A DNA stretch of 28,338 bases from DAIRVC01 sp036803025 (GTDB lineage Bacteria; Chloroflexota; Anaerolineae; Anaerolineales; E44-bin32), in contig DAIRVC010000015.1 of the NCBI GenBank assembly GCA_036803025.1, positions 1-28,338 of the forward strand, in the 5' to 3' direction. This document shows positions 22,410-28,338 of the stretch, one piece after another; position 1 is the stretch's first letter, and each line of letters opens with the position of its first letter. The position numbers and the translations under genes were made by a program. The notes beneath the pieces were generated by a model. The model was not told the origin of the DNA, made no database searches, and was given only the letters and a program-made list of their open reading frames with translations.

Positions 22410-22420
22410 GGGTGGCCGTT
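22396..22420. terminator. Perfect 11-bp hairpin at the end of the hydrolase gene
   Basis: AACGGCCACCC (22396-22406) pairs with GGGTGGCCGTT (22410-22420), and the 3-nt loop is the hydrolase stop codon TGA. CCTTCCT follows on the plus strand, a weak pyrimidine tract. It separates the convergent hydrolase and DsbA-like genes and is probably bidirectional. Confidence 0.65.
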
Positions 22421-22442
22421 CCTTCCTGCCCCGTCCCGTATG

Positions 22443-23159
22443 CTATCCGCCCAACTCCATGTCGATGACCTGCTGGAAGACGTTGGCCGGCTGGGCGCCG
22501 ACGATGGCGATGCCGTTGACGAAGAAGGTCGGCGTCGAATTGACGCCCAGTTGCAGCGCGAACTGCAGATCAGCCTGGACCTCGGCTTCGTGGTAGCCGG
22601 TATCCAGACATTCGGCCAGCGCCTCCGGATCCAGGCCCAGACTGCCGGCATATTGCGCATACGCCTCCCGAGTCAGGCCGAATCCGCCGCTGAAGAGCAG
22701 GTTGTGGAATTCCCAGTACGCTCCCTGGTCACCGGCGCAGTTGGCGGCCTGGGCGGCTTCAGCGCCGACGGCGCCGCCGCCAACGACCGGCAGGTCGCGG
22801 TACACGAAGCGGATCTGATCGGGATAGGCCGCCATCAGGGCCGGGAAGGTCTCTTCGTGCCAGCGGCGGCAGAACGGGCAGTTGAAATCGCTGAACTCGA
22901 TGATCGTGATGGCCGCGTCGGATGGGCCGAGGGACGGGTCGTCGTCCACGGGCACGTCGTAGCGCCGGACCTCGCCAGGTTCCGGGGTGGCCTGCGCTGT
23001 GGCCTGCGGTGCCCGTCCCCACACGAAGTAGCCCAGCCCCAAGCCGGCGGCGAAGGCGACCGGGACCAGTAGGGCTAGCAGGCGCGGGGTGCGAATGGGG
23101 CGGGAGGCGGGCTCATTCTGTGGCGGCGCCACGGGATCCATCGGGGACGGGTCGGCCAT
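22443..23159 (-). CDS. Membrane-anchored DsbA-like thioredoxin-fold protein
   Basis: 238 aa. An N-terminal cytoplasmic stretch (1-26) precedes one membrane segment (about 27-48, LLALLVPVAFAAGLGLGYFV). The thioredoxin fold is outside. IIEFSDFNCPFCRRWHEETF carries the redox pair C94-C97, the inserted helical domain includes C141 and C184, and NSTPTFFVNG supplies the cis-Pro P210. This matches the DsbA/Thioredoxin_4 family used for disulfide formation or reduction in secreted proteins. No DsbB or VKOR partner is in the window. ATG 23159 is chosen over ATG 23168, which falls inside the -10 box; no Shine-Dalgarno precedes it. The nearby surface proteins contain several Cys and could be clients; that is inference. 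Confidence 0.92.
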   Translation of the reverse strand: MADPSPMDPVAPPQNEPASRPIRTPRLLALLVPVAFAAGLGLGYFVWGRAPQATAQATPEPGEVRRYDVPVDDDPSLGPSDAAITIIEFSDFNCPFCRRWHEETFPALMAAYPDQIRFVYRDLPVVGGGAVGAEAAQAANCAGDQGAYWEFHNLLFSGGFGLTREAYAQYAGSLGLDPEALAECLDTGYHEAEVQADLQFALQLGVNSTPTFFVNGIAIVGAQPANVFQQVIDMELGG

Positions 23160-23166
23160 GGCGCGC

Positions 23167-23175
23167 ATTATAGCA
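23167..23175 (-). promoter_or_regulatory. Extended -10 promoter giving a probably leaderless mRNA
   Basis: On the minus strand TG-C-TATAAT (23175-23167) is a perfect extended -10. Only 7 nt separate it from ATG 23159, so transcription should start at or within a base or two of the start codon. No -35 match and no ribosome binding site are seen. Confidence 0.58.
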
Positions 23176-23423
23176 TGCGCCCCCGGGAGACAGGCCGGCC
23201 CGCTCTCAGCGGCACTTGTGCGCAGGCTGCGGTCGATCTAGACTCCCCACCGCGCGCTGGCCCGCTGGTCAGGTAGTCGCCTTTCCTGCATCCCACGAGT
23301 TGGTATTCCACAGGAACGCCTTGACGGGTGGGTGTGTCACATCCTCCGGCCCCACCTCGTTTCAAGGGCAGTTGCCGTAACGGGGATCTTCCCCCTGCTG
23401 ACTCATGGCCATAGGAGGGGCGG

Positions 23424-24233
23424 ATGCGCCTCCGAAGCGTTCCCATCCGAGCCATTCTCCTGGTTGGGTTTGTGTTGGTCGGCTGCGGCCGCGTCGAATC
23501 GTCCGATGGACTCACGGCCTGGATCGATGCGCCCGTCGACGGCTTGACTCTCCCGCCGGGCAGCCTGATCTCGATCCAGGGCCATGCTGCCGGCCCGGAG
23601 GGCGTCGCCCGGATCGAGATTTGGGTCAACGGGGATTTGATGATCGAGCAGGCCGACCCGCCGACGGACGGCGGGCTGGCCCACTTCGACCATATCCTGG
23701 TGCTCGACCGGCCGGGCGACTGGGTGATCCAGCTCGTCCCCTTCGGGCCCGATGAGGCTGTTGGTGTTTCCGACGACATCACGCTGCACGTCGTTGCATA
23801 CACCCCCACCTCGACGGCAACGCCTACCTCCACCGCCACGCACACGCCGGTGCCGGCGACACACACGCCGACCCCGACGATCACCCCGAGCGTCACGCCG
23901 CCGCCGCCGGACCAGGAAGGGCCGCCCGCGCCGGCGCCGATTTCCCCTTCCGGCAATGTGACGCTCGGCTGTGTGGGGCAGGTCGATTTGGTGTGGGGCA
24001 GCGTGTCGGACCGCAGTGGGATTTCCGAGTACCGGGTCCGGGTCGAGCGGCAGTCCGGTGACGGGAATTGGCAGGGTGTCAGCGGCAGCCCGTGGAGCGG
24101 GTTGTCGGGCACATCGTTGTCCGTCCCGGTCTCATGCGGTTGGTACTACCGCTGGCGCGTCGTCGCCGTCGACGGACTCGGCAATGTCGGTCCGGTCTCG
24201 TCCTGGGCGACCTTCGCCGTCACATTGACCTAG
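23424..24233 (+). CDS. Lipoprotein with Ig-like domain, Thr/Pro linker and FN3-like domain
   Basis: 269 aa. A short basic n-region and hydrophobic stretch end in the lipobox LVGC with C21, so it is probably a lipid-anchored surface protein. Residues about 30-125 are an Ig-like beta domain (WIDAPVDGLTLPPGSLISI; GVARIEIWVNGDLMI; GDWVIQLVPFG). Residues 127-167 are a Thr/Pro linker, likely glycosylated or extended. Residues about 168-269 look fibronectin-III-like (VDLVWGSVSDRSGISEYRVR; YYRWRVVAVDGLGNVGPVSSW). No catalytic motif was seen; a structural or adhesive role is inferred. AGGAGG lies upstream of ATG 23424. The next gene begins 13 nt after the stop and carries the same kind of Ig-like domain. 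Confidence 0.87.
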   Translation: MRLRSVPIRAILLVGFVLVGCGRVESSDGLTAWIDAPVDGLTLPPGSLISIQGHAAGPEGVARIEIWVNGDLMIEQADPPTDGGLAHFDHILVLDRPGDWVIQLVPFGPDEAVGVSDDITLHVVAYTPTSTATPTSTATHTPVPATHTPTPTITPSVTPPPPDQEGPPAPAPISPSGNVTLGCVGQVDLVWGSVSDRSGISEYRVRVERQSGDGNWQGVSGSPWSGLSGTSLSVPVSCGWYYRWRVVAVDGLGNVGPVSSWATFAVTLT

Positions 24234-24246
24234 GCAGGAGGCGATC

Positions 24247-27216
24247 ATGCGCCAGTCCCGTGTCATCCTGGTCGGAGCTCTGACGATCGCGGTCCTGTGT
24301 CTGGTTGCGGCGGCCCTGGGTATCTTGGGGATGCGGCGCGGCCTGTTGCGGGACCGACCGATCGTCCTGATCCACAATCCTTTGCGGCACCAGCAAGTGT
24401 TCCTGGGCGAGGGCGTGATGGTGCACGCAACGGCAAGATCGTCGAGCGGCGTCAGCCGGATGGAGTTGTGGGTGGATGGGGAAGCAGTCGCGGCCGACGA
24501 GTCGGCCGACGGCTCCGACTCCCCGGCGGTGCTGGTGACCGACTGGCAGCCGGCCACGTTGGGGGATCACACGCTGGTCGTTCGGGCCGTCTCGCGCTGG
24601 GGAGTCGCCGGGCAGTCGACCGTCGCGGGGGTCAGCGTTTCGGCGGGTGTGTCCGGCGCGACGCCGCCCGATGCGGCGGTAGGAATCGGGGTCGGCGATT
24701 CGGGCGAGGCCGATCAGGCGGGCGGGGGAGGGGCGGGCCCCGGCGCGGCGGCGGGGGGAGAGGCACCGCCCCCGGCGCTGCCTTCCGCACCCGGCTCGGC
24801 CCAAGGGGCGGTCGAGTCGGTCGACTTCCTGAGGGCGTATCGGGTTGGCGAGGCCGCGGGGCAGGAGATCACGTTGCGAATGGAATTGCTCTCCCTGCAG
24901 TCCGGCGCCGCCTATGAGGGCCTGCACTGCTACATCGGGATGGGCGGTGAGCCGCCACGTTGGCTGCCTGATCAGGACGACGACCCTTCGACCGACGAGT
25001 CCTTCGCTCCACTGGGCGGGCAGATGTGGGACGTCGGCGCCCACCTGGCTGGACCGGAGGCCGTGCTCGTCCCGTGGCCCGGGGATGAGACCCTGCCGAT
25101 CGACATCAGCTGCGTGGGGCTCGGCAACGGGGGATTGGAGGCCTACGACCTCGGCAGCCTGGCACTGATCCTGCGGCCCGAGACCTGGGATGGGGCCATT
25201 CGTCGGGACGAGGCCGCAGGAAGCGAAGGGACCTTCGCCATCGAGTATCGCATCACCGAGGAAAGCGGCACGCCGCACGGGATTCCCCTGGCTCTGGACC
25301 GCGACATGGCCATGCCCACGAACCTGCGGCTGGATTGGCGCAGCGCCCTCTTGCTCTGGGATTTTGAGCCGCTGCCAGACCAGGATCCGATCGACGGGTT
25401 CCGCGTCCTGCTGAACGGAACGGTTCAGTGGACAGAGGTGCCGGAGGCGCGCCAGAGCCGGCTGCCCTTCGAATGGATCTTTCCTCCGTGTGGGACGCAA
25501 TACAGCTTCACCGTGGAGGCCTATCGAGGGGAGGACTGGTCGCGTTCCCCTGACCCCGTTCTGGTCCCCGAGGGCGGGGCGATCGAGGATTGCACACGCA
25601 CGATCGAGATCTCCTTCGATACCCTGACGACTCACGATCTTGGCGGAGATGAGGACTACCACTACCATGTCGGGCCGGTCTACGGGATGTTCTATGTGGA
25701 GAATGAGCGGACCGACTTTGACGGGCGCTGCGGCTACGGGTCAGGGATCTGTGGGACCGTGGGCCTGGACTGGGATTCGACCTACGACCTCCACGGCTTC
25801 TTGGAAGGCCTGCCCCCGGCGGTGAGCGAGTTTCGCCTGGACGTGGACGAAAACGAGCGGATCTTCGCCGGTTTCAGCATCGAAGACCACGATGACTGGA
25901 ATCCCAACGACCACGTCTGCGATGGCCAGGCTGAGATCACTCCGGCGCTCGACCGGCTGGTCGAGGGCACGATCATGTCCGGGGACGGCCGGTGCGAGGT
26001 GTCTTTCACCGCCCGTCCGGCCTTCGCCAGCCCGGTGGGCGGCATCGGCGGCGCGCCGCCGCGTCCGATGCTGGTGGTCGAGGACCTGACTCTGGACGAG
26101 GAAACCGGCCAATTGCAGATTCACATCCGCAACGTGGGGTCGGCGACCGCCGCAGAGCAGATCCTGGATGTGGCGCTTAGCTGGCCCTCCGGTGAGGCCA
26201 TCGGCACCTACTCGTTCCCCGTCTACCTGGCTGTGGGCGGCCGGACGATCCTGCAGAGCCCGCAGATGATGCCCGGGCCGGCGCCGGCGTTGAGCGCTTG
26301 CGTGACCCTCGACCCGAACAACACGATCCTCGAGGAAGATGAGGACGATGCCTCTCTGGCGCGTGCGCCCTTCTGCCGCAACCTGCCGGACCTGGTCATC
26401 ACGGGAGTCAACTACGATTCGGAGCGGCAGGGCCTGCAGATCACTGTGGTGAACTACGGAGAGGGCTCGCTGGAGGCGCAGGGGTTGGAGATGGACCTGG
26501 CGTTTGCTGACGGCGGGAGCAGCCTGCAGATCGAATGGCCCGCCATCGGGCTTGAGCCCTTGGTGGCGACGCAGCTGGAATGGCCGGGACTGGGTGGGAT
26601 GCGCGAGCGCCTGCTCGGCGGGTACACGCTGACGCTGGATCCCAACGGACGCATTGGCGAAGAGGATCCCTCCAACAATCAGTTCACTGTCAGCATCGCA
26701 GAACCGGGCATGTATCGGCTGACGTGGAGCAATGTGTTTCTGCCCTACTATCAAGCACAACACCACATGGATGACAACAACGCCAGCGGGCTGTGGGCAA
26801 CCCTGCAGACCGTTGACCGGGAGACCGGGCGGATCCTGTGGATTGAGGAATGGAGCACCGGGCAGGATGAAGGCTGTTGGCTCGAGTCAGACGGCTGGTC
26901 CGCTCGGACCGGCAACCGCGCGCTCAGCTGCCATGAGAGCGAATCCACCGAGCGCGGTCTGGGACCGAACATGAGGATCGAGTTCAGAGTGTCCGGCAGC
27001 CTGGGCTTCGGAGGCGGCTCCGGCGGCGGGGCGCTGGCCGAGTACGACCTGGGCGAGGGCCACTTGGCCATCGAGCCGGATGCCTGGGCGTCAGCGCCCA
27101 CTTGTTCTCAGACGGGTACGTTCCCACTCAGCTTTGAGGTCTGGGTCACGCCGGAGACCAGGTTGATGGGGCCGCCCTGGTACACGGTTCTGTACGTGTG
27201 CCGGCTGTCTGACTAG
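24247..27216 (+). CDS. Large membrane-anchored surface protein with Ig-like, FN3-like and CARDB-type domains
   Basis: 989 aa. Residues 6-29 form one membrane segment. Residues about 35-140 are an Ig-like domain (GVSRMELWVDGEAVA; LGDHTLVVRAVSRWG). A Gly/Ala/Pro-rich linker (about 150-185) follows. Residues about 190-320 form a beta domain around GLHCYIGMGGEPPRWLPDQD. FN3-like sequence lies at about 350-440, and a region with HDLGGDEDYHYHVGPVYGMF at about 440-595. Two CARDB-like domains (about 605-710 and 712-815) each end in an acidic Asn/Asp turn (LDPNNTILEEDEDD; LDPNGRIGEEDPSNNQF). The C-terminal domain (about 820-989) holds Cys and Trp residues. No catalytic residues are recognised, so cell-surface binding or structure is inferred. 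AGGAGG precedes ATG 24247. It is co-transcribed with the lipoprotein. Confidence 0.88.
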   Translation: MRQSRVILVGALTIAVLCLVAAALGILGMRRGLLRDRPIVLIHNPLRHQQVFLGEGVMVHATARSSSGVSRMELWVDGEAVAADESADGSDSPAVLVTDWQPATLGDHTLVVRAVSRWGVAGQSTVAGVSVSAGVSGATPPDAAVGIGVGDSGEADQAGGGGAGPGAAAGGEAPPPALPSAPGSAQGAVESVDFLRAYRVGEAAGQEITLRMELLSLQSGAAYEGLHCYIGMGGEPPRWLPDQDDDPSTDESFAPLGGQMWDVGAHLAGPEAVLVPWPGDETLPIDISCVGLGNGGLEAYDLGSLALILRPETWDGAIRRDEAAGSEGTFAIEYRITEESGTPHGIPLALDRDMAMPTNLRLDWRSALLLWDFEPLPDQDPIDGFRVLLNGTVQWTEVPEARQSRLPFEWIFPPCGTQYSFTVEAYRGEDWSRSPDPVLVPEGGAIEDCTRTIEISFDTLTTHDLGGDEDYHYHVGPVYGMFYVENERTDFDGRCGYGSGICGTVGLDWDSTYDLHGFLEGLPPAVSEFRLDVDENERIFAGFSIEDHDDWNPNDHVCDGQAEITPALDRLVEGTIMSGDGRCEVSFTARPAFASPVGGIGGAPPRPMLVVEDLTLDEETGQLQIHIRNVGSATAAEQILDVALSWPSGEAIGTYSFPVYLAVGGRTILQSPQMMPGPAPALSACVTLDPNNTILEEDEDDASLARAPFCRNLPDLVITGVNYDSERQGLQITVVNYGEGSLEAQGLEMDLAFADGGSSLQIEWPAIGLEPLVATQLEWPGLGGMRERLLGGYTLTLDPNGRIGEEDPSNNQFTVSIAEPGMYRLTWSNVFLPYYQAQHHMDDNNASGLWATLQTVDRETGRILWIEEWSTGQDEGCWLESDGWSARTGNRALSCHESESTERGLGPNMRIEFRVSGSLGFGGGSGGGALAEYDLGEGHLAIEPDAWASAPTCSQTGTFPLSFEVWVTPETRLMGPPWYTVLYVCRLSD

Positions 27217-27234
27217 GCCGTCGGTTCAGCGCTA

Positions 27235-27263
27235 TTGCCAAGCCGCCCGGGGGTCGGTATAAT
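27235..27263 (+). promoter_or_regulatory. Promoter of tRNA-Val and probably of the thrS leader
   Basis: TTGCCA at 27235-27240 and a perfect TATAAT at 27258-27263 have a 17-nt spacer. Transcription would start near 27270, a few bases before the tRNA 5' end. No second promoter is visible between the tRNA and the T-box leader. Confidence 0.72.
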
Positions 27264-27273
27264 GCCGGCAACC

Positions 27274-27347
27274 GGGCGGTTAGCTCAGTTGGTTAGAGCG
27301 TTGCGTTGACATCGCAAAGGTCGTAGGTTCGAGTCCTATACCGCCCA
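27274..27347 (+). tRNA. tRNA-Val (anticodon GAC)
   Basis: 74 nt, complete cloverleaf. The acceptor stem GGGCGGT pairs with ACCGCCC (27340-27346), with discriminator A at 27347. The D-arm is GCTC-AGTTGGTTA-GAGC. The anticodon arm is TTGCG-TTGACAT-CGCAA, with the anticodon GAC at 27308-27310 reading valine GUC. The T-arm contains GGTTCGAGTCC. The 3' CCA is not encoded (CAC follows), so it must be added after transcription. Confidence 0.96.
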
Positions 27348-27359
27348 CACAATCGAACA

Positions 27360-27626
27360 GCAAGCGGCGACGACCGGGACGAGTAGCCGGCGTGCCCCGC
27401 CACAGGGAGAGGGGATCGGAGACTGAAAGTCCCCTCGGCGGCGGACCGGCGAACACCCCCCGCGAGCCTGAACCGGAAAGGCTGGCCCAGGCCGGCTGAG
27501 TAAGGGAAACGTCCCAGCCCCGTTACCGGCTGCACGAGATGGCTGCGCAGACTGCGGCGCGGCCAATCTGGGTGGAACCGCGTGAGCCTCGGCTCTCGCC
27601 CCAGATGGGCGAGGGCCGTTTGCTTT
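27360..27626 (+). promoter_or_regulatory. T-box riboswitch (threonine) upstream of thrS
   Basis: The T-box core TGGGTGGAACCGCG at 27569-27582 is unmistakable. Upstream are a stem I start with GACGAGTAG (27378-27386), an AGGGAGAGGGG segment (27403-27413), a candidate specifier ACC for threonine at 27455-27457 in a GAAC-ACC context, and a CGTTA...GAG stretch (27520-27537) common in the region before the antiterminator. Uncharged tRNA-Thr would pair with the specifier and with the T-box bulge, favouring the antiterminator so that thrS is read. The exact 5' edge and specifier are judged by eye. It begins about 13 nt after tRNA-Val. Confidence 0.9.
27590..27626 (+). terminator. Regulated terminator of the T-box leader
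   Basis: CGGCTCTCGCCC (27590-27601) pairs over 12 positions, with one T-G, with GGGCGAGGGCCG (27607-27618), followed by TTTGCTTT. It lies 8 nt after the T-box core, where the alternative antiterminator would form. Confidence 0.82.
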
Positions 27627-27662
27627 AACTCGATCGATGGGTCCAGACGGGAGGGTCGAAAC

Positions 27663-28338
27663 ATGGACGCGCATCAAGAGCAAGACCAGGATCAGGGCGA
27701 ACTCCTGCGCATCCGGCACTCCGCTGCGCACGTGATGGCCCAGGCGGTGATGGAGAAGTTCCCCGGCCAAGCCAAGTTCGCCATCGGGCCAGCCATCGCC
27801 GACGGCTTCTACTACGATTTCGATCTGCCGCGCGCCCTGACTCCCGAGGACCTGACCCAGATCGAAAAGCGCATGCGCGAGATCATCGCCGGCAAGCACG
27901 TCTTCGTGCGCAAGGCCATCTCGGCCGACGAGGCCCGGAAGATCTTCGCCGACCAGCCCTATAAGCTGGAGCTGATCGAGGCGCTGGAGCAGGGCGACGT
28001 CGACGAACACGGCAACCCGCTGACCGAGAAACCGGAGCTCTCGATCTACACCAGCGACACATTCGTTGACCTGTGCCGCGGCCCGCACGTCGAGCGCAGC
28101 GACCAAATCAACCCGGATGCCCTGCGGTTGCTGAATGTCGCCGGGGCCTACTGGCGCGGCGACGAGAAGAACCCCATGCTCCAGCGCATCTACGGGACGG
28201 CCTGGAAGACCTCCGAGGAGCTCGAGCAGCATCTGTGGAGGCTCGAGGAGGCCAAGAAGCGCGACCACCGCAAGCTCGGCCGCGAGCTCGACCTGTTCAG
28301 CGTGACGGACGACATCGGGCCGGGGCTCATCCTGTGGC
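27663..28338 (+). CDS. thrS: Threonyl-tRNA synthetase, N-terminal part (runs off the window)
   Basis: The first 225 codons are present and the gene continues beyond 28338. Residues about 17-215 match the N2 editing domain of bacterial ThrRS: RHSAAHVMAQAV carries the HxxxH motif, IGPAIADGFYYDFDLPR follows, and SDTFVDLCRGPHV provides the Cys and His of the hydrolytic site that clears Ser-tRNA-Thr. GAYWRGDEKNPMLQRIYGTA then leads toward the catalytic core, which starts with RKLGRELDLFSV. The usual N-terminal TGS domain of about 60 residues is missing: only 17 residues (MDAHQEQDQDQGELLRI) precede the editing domain. ATG 27663 has GGGAGGG about 7 nt upstream. The gene sits directly behind a T-box leader that should match its expression to threonine-tRNA charging. 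Confidence 0.96.
   Translation, partial: MDAHQEQDQDQGELLRIRHSAAHVMAQAVMEKFPGQAKFAIGPAIADGFYYDFDLPRALTPEDLTQIEKRMREIIAGKHVFVRKAISADEARKIFADQPYKLELIEALEQGDVDEHGNPLTEKPELSIYTSDTFVDLCRGPHVERSDQINPDALRLLNVAGAYWRGDEKNPMLQRIYGTAWKTSEELEQHLWRLEEAKKRDHRKLGRELDLFSVTDDIGPGLILW

Noticed and set aside
23332..23547. 71-aa plus-strand frame before the lipoprotein
   Set aside because: It overlaps the lipoprotein signal peptide in another frame and lacks a ribosome binding site.
24220..25668. 482-aa minus-strand frame opposite the large surface protein
   Set aside because: Arg/Gln/Pro-rich shadow; the plus strand has a membrane anchor, an Ig-like domain and a good AGGAGG site.
27336..28268. 310-aa minus-strand frame over the T-box and thrS
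   Set aside because: It covers a clear T-box leader and the thrS editing domain on the plus strand, so it is a shadow.

Overview
The window is high-GC bacterial chromosome, most likely from Chloroflexota (Anaerolineae-like). The signs are secreted or membrane-anchored proteins with Thr/Pro linkers, TPR proteins with one N-terminal membrane segment, small DUF membrane proteins, and a T-box-controlled threonyl-tRNA synthetase. This is inference from composition and architecture; no marker gene was compared. Genes are dense on both strands, mostly in short operons. Several promoters fit sigma-70 consensus with 17-18 nt spacers. No prophage, IS element or CRISPR array was seen.

Layout. 1-2541: two consecutive membrane-anchored TPR proteins. 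2542-3729: a decayed stretch with a frameshifted SRPBCC gene (13-bp tandem duplication) and a second broken ORF. 3726-5093 (minus): DEDDh exonuclease and AIM24/TIGR00266 protein. 5094-5684: a gap with no recognised gene. 5685-7952: S9 peptidase and HIT protein. 8009-11220: promoter, DUF3159 and DUF4345-like membrane proteins, DegV, DUF1295 and DUF1475. 11223-11443: dispersed inverted-repeat sequence. 11454-13902 (minus): VOC protein, small membrane protein, strong terminator, and a P5C-dehydrogenase-like enzyme with a histone-H1-like Lys/Arg/Ala tail. 14092-15315: a phosphatase-fold protein whose catalytic Cys is Ser, and a DUF429 protein. 15358-19372: divergent GntR/UTRA regulator, perfect palindromic operator over the -35 box, FGGY kinase and sphingosine-1-phosphate-lyase-like PLP enzyme. 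19703-22409: polytopic membrane protein with an endonuclease/exonuclease/phosphatase domain, then an alpha/beta hydrolase. 22443-23159 (minus): membrane-anchored DsbA-like protein with a leaderless-type promoter. 23424-27216: a lipoprotein and a 989-aa surface protein sharing an Ig-like domain. 27235-28338: tRNA-Val(GAC), a threonine T-box leader and the start of thrS.

The most coherent candidate system is the GntR/operator/FGGY kinase/S1P-lyase-like module at 15358-19372. It looks like a self-regulated catabolic cassette: a polyol or amino-polyol is phosphorylated, then cleaved by a retro-aldol PLP lyase. The adjacent membrane EEP protein, which resembles the C-terminal half of Cwh43, makes a lipid-related substrate possible but unproven.
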